From UBA11591 sp040220895 (GTDB lineage Bacteria; Bacteroidota; Bacteroidia; Flavobacteriales_E; Vicingaceae): DNA of 64,000 nucleotides. The position numbers were made by a program, and so were the translations under genes. The notes under the pieces were generated by a model that was not told the origin of the DNA, did not search any database, and saw only the letters and a program-made list of their open reading frames with translations. Below are positions 58,483 to 64,000 of this stretch, piece after piece (within the stretch, counting starts at the first letter, position 1; every line of letters starts with the position of its first letter). The stretch lies in the NCBI GenBank assembly GCA_040220895.1, contig JAVJVY010000013.1, positions 1 through 64,000 on the forward strand. Direction: 5' to 3'.

Positions 58483-60831
58483 ATGAAACAGTTTATCCCT
58501 TGCACCCTAATTGTACTCTTGATTTCTTTCGGATCTAGCATGGCGCAGAACCCTAAGAAATTCATGAAAACCGGAAAAGAGTTTGAAGAAGCAAAGAATT
58601 ATAAAGACGCCAGGGATCAATATACCAAGGCACTTGAATTGGACGCTCAGTATGTTGATGCGTATATCGCTCGTGCTGAAGTATTTGAGAAAATGTATCA
58701 GGTTCAAGAGTCTATTGACGATTACAACAGGGCAGCCACCTTTGATCCAGATAATGACGAAGTGTATTATAACCTTGGAAGGTTGCATTATAAACTCGAT
58801 CAACCCAGAAAGACCATTGAATATTGCAACAAGGCCTTAGAGCACAATGACAAACACGAACAGGCCCTGATTCTTAAAGCCAATGCCTATTTGGCACTCA
58901 ACCAATATTCCAATGCCCAGGAAGCGGCAGATAAAGTGCTTGACTTGAGCAAGAACAAAGACACCTATTATCTTCATGGCATGGTCATGGCAAATGTCAA
59001 AGATTGGGGAAAAGCGGAATTCGACTTTTCACAAGCGGTGAAAAGAGATGCAGAATTCATACCGGCCTATGTTGAATTGTCTAATGCACAAGTAGAATTA
59101 GGCAAGAAAGAAGAGGCCATGGAGACTTGCAAGGACGGAATGAAAATAGATGAAAAGAATGTATCGCTCTACGTAGCAAGAGGAAAGGTGTATAGGGCGA
59201 TGATGGATTTCCCCAATGCAATAAACGACCTGAGCCAGGCCTTGCTGCAGGCGAATCCTGCCGAAAAAAATGATATTTACGTGATTCGTGGACGCTTTTA
59301 CCATGAGTTTGGGCAAAACCAAGGCGCAATAAACGATTTTACCAAAGTACTGATCGCGGAACCCGACAATTTTGATGCGCTTTATTCCCGTGCCATGGCG
59401 TATGAAGGTAATTTGAATTACAAAGAAGCCATTGTAGATTACGAACATTTGCTCAAATTGGCTCCGTACGACGAAAAGGCTAAAGAATTATTGACGGCCG
59501 CGTCGACCCGCCTTTACGAGCTAAATAAAGAAACCGACTCGCCAAAAATTGTTTTCATCGAACCTGCACGCGTTGAAGGGATAAAAGTACCTGTACCCAA
59601 AAACCTTCTGGAAGTGTTAATACACGCCCAAGTGCAAGACTTGAGTAAAATCGCCCTGATTGAGGTCAATAGCGAAGCAGTTATGTTTGATAAAGAAAAA
59701 CTCAATCCCGAATTCAAGTTTCGTGTTAAACCAAAGACTGAAACTTCTTTTGAGATTGTAGTAGAAGATATTTATGCAAACAGAGCCGTTCTTGATTATC
59801 AGATCATACCTACTGAAATAGATTCACCTGTAGTTAGAATTCTTGCCCCTTACGCTTCAGATGACGGAGAAATATATTTGGATAATAATGAACCTACGAT
59901 CTACCTTGAAGGAAAAATTGACGACGAATCTAAAATCAAGAGCATTCTTATCGACGGTGTAACGGCCAGCTATAGTCCAGATGAATTTAATCCGGGATTC
60001 TCAGCCACACTCGATATTTCAAACAGATCATACATCACCGTGACTGCAATTGACAACTATGGCAATGAGACCATTCAGAAATTCACATTCAACCGTGAAG
60101 GAGCGCTGATCTCGGCCAACAACCCAATGGGAAAGACATGGGTTATTTTCATAGAAAATTCGAATTATGCAAATTTTGCCAGTCTGGAAGGCCCTTCGAA
60201 AGACGTCAGAACCATGAAAGCAGCATTGGCCGGATATTCAATTCATAACGTGATCCGGAAACGCGATATGACTAAGAAAGATTTTGAGCGATTTTTCTCA
60301 ATCGAACTGCGGGACCTTGTTCGGAGTAATCGGGTGAATTCCATTTTGGTGTGGTATGCAGGGCACGGTAAATTTCTGAACGAAACCGGATACTGGATTC
60401 CAGTAGATGCTAAAAGAGATGATGAATTCACCTATTTCAACATAAATTCCTTAAAAGCAGCCATGCAATCCTACTCTAAGTATATCACCCATACACTTGT
60501 GGTAACAGACGCTTGTGAATCGGGACCATCGTTTTACCAGGCCATGAGATCTACATCCACCGACCGGTCATGCACCGATTGGGAAGCTACCAGGTTTAAG
60601 TCAAGTCAGGTGTTTTCTTCTGCAGGGTATGAACTGGCTTCGGATGACTCTCAATTCACAAAGACATTTGCTAATTCTCTTCAAAATAACCCCAATACTT
60701 GCATCCCGATCGATAAAATCGTTTCAAAAGTAACCGAGGCCGTGACTAAAGGCGGCAGCCAGAAACCAAAATTTGGCAAAATAGCAGGATTTGAAGATGA
60801 AAACGGTACTTTCTTTTTTATGAAAAGATAA
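58483..60831 (+). CDS. exported TPR-repeat caspase-family protease
   Basis: 782 residues. Order: signal peptide (1-21, SSMAQ); about eight to nine TPR repeats (about 25-345), with the usual A-x3-Y/F-x3-G/A spacing (NYKDARDQYTKALELD); two beta-rich regions (about 355-530), one like an Ig/Big domain (TIYLEGKIDDESKIKS...ITVTAIDNYGNET); and a C-terminal caspase/C14 domain (about 548-780). The catalytic pair is H628 in YAGHGKF and C678 in TDACESG. It should cut after basic or acidic residues in the envelope; the target is unknown. The sensor phosphatase gene starts 63 bases downstream on the same strand. Confidence 0.88.
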   Translation: MKQFIPCTLIVLLISFGSSMAQNPKKFMKTGKEFEEAKNYKDARDQYTKALELDAQYVDAYIARAEVFEKMYQVQESIDDYNRAATFDPDNDEVYYNLGRLHYKLDQPRKTIEYCNKALEHNDKHEQALILKANAYLALNQYSNAQEAADKVLDLSKNKDTYYLHGMVMANVKDWGKAEFDFSQAVKRDAEFIPAYVELSNAQVELGKKEEAMETCKDGMKIDEKNVSLYVARGKVYRAMMDFPNAINDLSQALLQANPAEKNDIYVIRGRFYHEFGQNQGAINDFTKVLIAEPDNFDALYSRAMAYEGNLNYKEAIVDYEHLLKLAPYDEKAKELLTAASTRLYELNKETDSPKIVFIEPARVEGIKVPVPKNLLEVLIHAQVQDLSKIALIEVNSEAVMFDKEKLNPEFKFRVKPKTETSFEIVVEDIYANRAVLDYQIIPTEIDSPVVRILAPYASDDGEIYLDNNEPTIYLEGKIDDESKIKSILIDGVTASYSPDEFNPGFSATLDISNRSYITVTAIDNYGNETIQKFTFNREGALISANNPMGKTWVIFIENSNYANFASLEGPSKDVRTMKAALAGYSIHNVIRKRDMTKKDFERFFSIELRDLVRSNRVNSILVWYAGHGKFLNETGYWIPVDAKRDDEFTYFNINSLKAAMQSYSKYITHTLVVTDACESGPSFYQAMRSTSTDRSCTDWEATRFKSSQVFSSAGYELASDDSQFTKTFANSLQNNPNTCIPIDKIVSKVTEAVTKGGSQKPKFGKIAGFEDENGTFFFMKR

Positions 60832-60894
60832 GTCTGTATATCGGGAAATTGACAGCATTCTTTTAAATTGCACCTTATTCCAAACTTCTTTGTG

Positions 60895-63800
60895 ATGAGG
60901 TGCAGTTTTGTTTTATTATTTTCTCTTTTAATATCGGTAGTGGGTCTGTCACAGACCTATCATTTTGATAATTACACTGTCGAGGATGGCTTATCACAAT
61001 CTACGGTCTATTGTATCGTTCAAGACAATAATGGATATCTGTGGTTGGGTAATCGTTCGGGAATTTCCCGTTTTGACGGTGCCGAATTTATTAATTATAC
61101 CACCAAGGATGGTACTGCCGGAAACGGTGTTCGATGCATCTATGAAGATAATTTCGGAACAATTTGGTTTGGACATGTTGGTGGAGGATTGACGATTATG
61201 AGGGATGAAAAATTCATGGAAGTGAAATTCGATTCTGCCTCAATCTCTTCCGATATTACCTCTATTACTTCAGACGATTCAGGACGTGTTTGGTTATCTA
61301 CTGCTGCCAATGGATTATTTAGAATTACTAACCCAAGTAAACTTCCTGGGGAAAAAATAGAAGCAGAACACTTCATCGGGAAGCACGGTATGAGTGACAG
61401 GGTATTTGAAATTTTTAAGGCTGCAAACAATGACATATACTTCATTACCGATGTAGGAATCAAAAGATACATAGCCAGTAGCGGAGAATTCGAAACCTAT
61501 GCCCCAGAAAACCTTTCCAATTTCTTCCAATTTACCACCATATACATCGATAAAAAGGGAGATGCCTGGTATGGCACGTACAATGGCGGACTTTATCAGC
61601 AAGATGCCGGGTCAGGAGAAATAAGTATTTACGATATACGCGATGGGTTGGCGAATAATTGGGTGAGCACCATTTCCGAGGACAAGGAGGGTAGGATATG
61701 GGTTGGTACCTGGGGTGGAGGGATATCAGTAATTGATGATGGAAGCTTATTGACGTTCAATCAAAAAAATGGACTTCCCGATCTGAAAATATTTGATATT
61801 ACTACAGATCGCGAAGGAAACGTATTGATTGGCAGTAATGAAACGGGTCTATTTGTATTTAAAGGCGAACAGTTTGTAGCTTATACAGAAGAAAACGGTG
61901 TTTCCAGCGATCAGGTCTGGGCGGTGGAACAGGATAAATCAGGCAATATTTGGTTGGGAACGAATAACGGGATCACCATTATGAAGGGAAAGGATGACCA
62001 CTTAGAGTTCAAGTATCTGAATGAAGATAATCCCCGATTTATAAGCAACGATGTACGCTTCATAAAAAGAGACCTTCAAGGAAATATGTGGGTTGGTACC
62101 CTGGGTGGAGTAATCAAGATTGACCCTGCTCTGGTCAATGGTCCTTATGAGTATTCCGGAAGGCTAAATTCCAATATCAAGTTCCAGATAGTGACTGCCA
62201 TGGACATTGATAAGTACAACAATCTTTGGATCGGAACCCTCGAAGGCCTGATTTATTATGAAATTAACCATGGCCGAATGAACCATCTGACCACTTACAA
62301 CGGTTTGGCAGCGAATGAAATTTCTGAAATTCATTGCGACCCCGACGGTGCGGTCTGGGTGGGATGTAAAGGAAAAGGGCTAACCCTGATCAGGGACACC
62401 AATTTTATCACCATCGACCTTGGAGGAGACATTACACCCAATTCCATCACCACAGATAGACAGGGAAATACTTGGATAGGTACGGATGGTCAAGGGCTGA
62501 TGATCAGTAAAGACGGAAAGGCAATCACCGGTACTTTTACGGTTGAAGATGGCCTTGTGGCTGATCTAATCAACGTGGTCAAAGTCGACAATGAAAATAA
62601 CATCTGGATTGGCACCAACAAGGGATTGAATAAATTCGATCGCAAGGGAAGTCGATTTCTCACTTATACGGAAAGCGACGGTTTTACCGGAATCGAAACA
62701 AAATCTCATGCCGCTTTGCTCGACAAAAAAAAGAGGCTTTGGTTTGGCACAGTGAATGGAGCCATCCGTTACGATCCCTCAAAAGATAGGAAAGAACAAT
62801 TCCTGCCAATTGTGCAGGTAACAAGGTTAAAAGTGAACCTTAACGACACCAGGATAGAGGAAAAAGCAGAATTTACTTACAAGGAGAAGTCGTTTTATTT
62901 CGATTTTAAAGGCATATATCTGACCAATCCAGGTTCGGTAAGGTATAAGTACATTCTGGAAGGGATTGACGAAAAATGGAGTGAACCAACCACACTGACT
63001 TTCGCGAATTATCCCGCGCTGCCTCATGGAAATTACACCTTCAAAGTAATGGCCTCCAATAATACTGGTGAGTGGACTCCTGAAGACCAGATCGCCACGT
63101 ATTCTTTTACCATTACCCCCCCTTTTTGGAAGACCTGGTGGTTTTATATTATCTGCGTGATATTTATTGGGAGCTGGATTGCATTCCTTATTAAGAAAAG
63201 GGAAGAGAATCTTCAAATAGAGAAAAAGATTTTGGAAGAGAAGGTGGAAAAACGGACGGCCGAGGTTGTAGAAAAAAATAAAGAATTGGCTTCAAAAAAT
63301 AAGGATATCACTGATTCGATTCGCTACGCTGAGCGCATTCAGCGAGCCATACTTCCTCCCGATACGCTTATTAGGACTGCTCTTCCCGATTCTTTTGTGT
63401 TTTACCGACCCAAAGACATTGTATCTGGAGATTTTTATTGGGTTGAAACGGCCGAAGATCTGGTCCTTTTTTCTGCCATTGACTGCACAGGTCATGGTGT
63501 TCCAGGTGCCTTTATGTCTATTGTTGGACACAACTTACTAGATAAGATCGTAAAAGAGGAGAATATTCATAAGCCTTCAGAAATCCTGGATCATTTAAAC
63601 ACCAGTGTGTCGGATACTCTAAGGCAGACCAGTGAAACCGATACAGTCAAAGATGGCATGGATATGGCACTTATTGCGCTGAATTACAAGGAATTAAAAA
63701 TGGAATATTCGGGTGCTCACAACGCAATGTACCTGATACGAGATGGAGAGCTTATCGAAACCAAGGCAGATAGATTTGCTATAGGTAGCTTTATCCGAGG

Positions 63801-64000
63801 TGAAAAAAGAAAATTTACAAATCACGTTTTTGATCTGAAAAAGGGAGACTTGATCTACGTTTTTTCAGACGGTTTTCCGGATCAATTCGGTGGGAAGGAT
63901 GGCAAGAAGTACAAATACAAGCCCTTTAAGGAGTTTCTGCTTTCAATCATAGATAAGAGTATGAAAGAGCAACACCAAATGCTCGAAGAAGAATTTATCA
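60895..64000 (+). CDS. regulator-propeller/Y_Y_Y/SpoIIE sensor phosphatase (partial, runs off the window)
   Basis: At least 1035 residues; the C-terminus is cut by the window edge. Order: signal peptide (1-20, VGLSQ); 13 or so propeller repeats of the form WxGTxxGL (YLWLGNRSGI, RIWVGTWGGGI, NIWIGTNKGL, RLWFGTVNGAI), about residues 21-640, compatible with two seven-bladed propellers; a Y_Y_Y domain (about 660-735, VRYKYILEGIDEKWSE, NYTFKVMASN); one transmembrane helix (about 747-768); a coiled coil (about 772-805); and a SpoIIE/PP2C phosphatase with YRPKDIVSGDFYW (837-849) and DCTGHGVPGAFMS (about 863-875). It looks like a transmembrane sensor whose output is serine/threonine dephosphorylation, probably on an anti-sigma-antagonist-type partner. 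The ATG at 60895 is in frame with a GTG just before it. Confidence 0.9.
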   Translation, partial: MRCSFVLLFSLLISVVGLSQTYHFDNYTVEDGLSQSTVYCIVQDNNGYLWLGNRSGISRFDGAEFINYTTKDGTAGNGVRCIYEDNFGTIWFGHVGGGLTIMRDEKFMEVKFDSASISSDITSITSDDSGRVWLSTAANGLFRITNPSKLPGEKIEAEHFIGKHGMSDRVFEIFKAANNDIYFITDVGIKRYIASSGEFETYAPENLSNFFQFTTIYIDKKGDAWYGTYNGGLYQQDAGSGEISIYDIRDGLANNWVSTISEDKEGRIWVGTWGGGISVIDDGSLLTFNQKNGLPDLKIFDITTDREGNVLIGSNETGLFVFKGEQFVAYTEENGVSSDQVWAVEQDKSGNIWLGTNNGITIMKGKDDHLEFKYLNEDNPRFISNDVRFIKRDLQGNMWVGTLGGVIKIDPALVNGPYEYSGRLNSNIKFQIVTAMDIDKYNNLWIGTLEGLIYYEINHGRMNHLTTYNGLAANEISEIHCDPDGAVWVGCKGKGLTLIRDTNFITIDLGGDITPNSITTDRQGNTWIGTDGQGLMISKDGKAITGTFTVEDGLVADLINVVKVDNENNIWIGTNKGLNKFDRKGSRFLTYTESDGFTGIETKSHAALLDKKKRLWFGTVNGAIRYDPSKDRKEQFLPIVQVTRLKVNLNDTRIEEKAEFTYKEKSFYFDFKGIYLTNPGSVRYKYILEGIDEKWSEPTTLTFANYPALPHGNYTFKVMASNNTGEWTPEDQIATYSFTITPPFWKTWWFYIICVIFIGSWIAFLIKKREENLQIEKKILEEKVEKRTAEVVEKNKELASKNKDITDSIRYAERIQRAILPPDTLIRTALPDSFVFYRPKDIVSGDFYWVETAEDLVLFSAIDCTGHGVPGAFMSIVGHNLLDKIVKEENIHKPSEILDHLNTSVSDTLRQTSETDTVKDGMDMALIALNYKELKMEYSGAHNAMYLIRDGELIETKADRFAIGSFIRGEKRKFTNHVFDLKKGDLIYVFSDGFPDQFGGKDGKKYKYKPFKEFLLSIIDKSMKEQHQMLEEEFI

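Noticed and set aside
30278..60860. The 13-mer ATTGACAGCATTC occurs at 30278-30290 and 60848-60860, both upstream of genes
   Set aside because: Chance 13-base matches are expected in a window of this size, and the flanks are unrelated.
1..64000. tRNA or rRNA genes, CRISPR arrays, insertion sequences, prophage or integrase genes
   Set aside because: Nothing with the needed repeats, clover-leaf sequence or transposase/integrase motifs was seen on either strand.

Overview
The window reads as a chromosomal segment of a member of the Bacteroidota; I cannot fix the family. The evidence is a 287-residue primary sigma factor without region 1.1, start-proximal promoter boxes of the TAnnTTTG type in place of Shine-Dalgarno sites, a type IX secretion C-terminal sorting domain, a TonB receptor with a carboxypeptidase-regulatory-like N-terminal domain, a GAPDH with a long N-terminal extension, and a regulator-propeller/SpoIIE phosphatase. 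Gene density is very high. Neighbours often overlap by 1-29 bases, both head-to-tail (ATGA, TTGA, TGATG) and tail-to-tail. No tRNA, rRNA, CRISPR array, insertion sequence or gap above 300 bases was seen.

Layout. 1-11 kb is mostly housekeeping: an SDR oxidoreductase, aroK, a PyrR-like phosphoribosyltransferase, a lipoprotein, rlmD, rocD, the long GAPDH, rpoD, a YihY/BrkB membrane protein, nadC and rlmH. 11-30.3 kb is a surface-polysaccharide locus of 16 genes inserted between rlmH and rdgB. It holds four glycosyltransferases, three methyltransferases, two AsnB-type amidotransferases in separate operons, a FemAB-like acyltransferase, a membrane-anchored transglutaminase-like protein, a polysaccharide deacetylase, a metallo-beta-lactamase-fold hydrolase, a PAPS-type sulfotransferase, a flippase and an unrecognised polytopic membrane protein. 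The kit resembles exosortase-A-associated exopolysaccharide loci, but no exosortase is visible.

30.3-45.7 kb holds rdgB, ddl, a PASTA protein, a T9SS cargo protein, an RluA-type pseudouridine synthase, two exported proteins of unknown role, a TonB receptor, an antibiotic-biosynthesis-monooxygenase-like gene broken by one in-frame stop, a SAM hydroxide adenosyltransferase, phoH, purC, ilvE and a lipoamide-dehydrogenase-like flavoprotein that lacks the redox disulfide. 45.7-48.6 kb is an MbnP-MbnH-MbnP cassette: two putative copper-binding lipoproteins around a di-heme peroxidase.

48.7-64 kb carries a RecB/AddA-like helicase-nuclease, pckA, dihydroorotase, hisS overlapping hutH, a YceI protein, a TPR-caspase protein and, running off the right edge, a large propeller/Y_Y_Y/SpoIIE sensor phosphatase. 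Gluconeogenic and amino-acid-catabolic genes (pckA, hutH, rocD) suggest growth on peptides or amino acids. Many start codons were moved downstream of the longest frame because a TAnnTTTG box overlaps or lies within the longer N-terminus.
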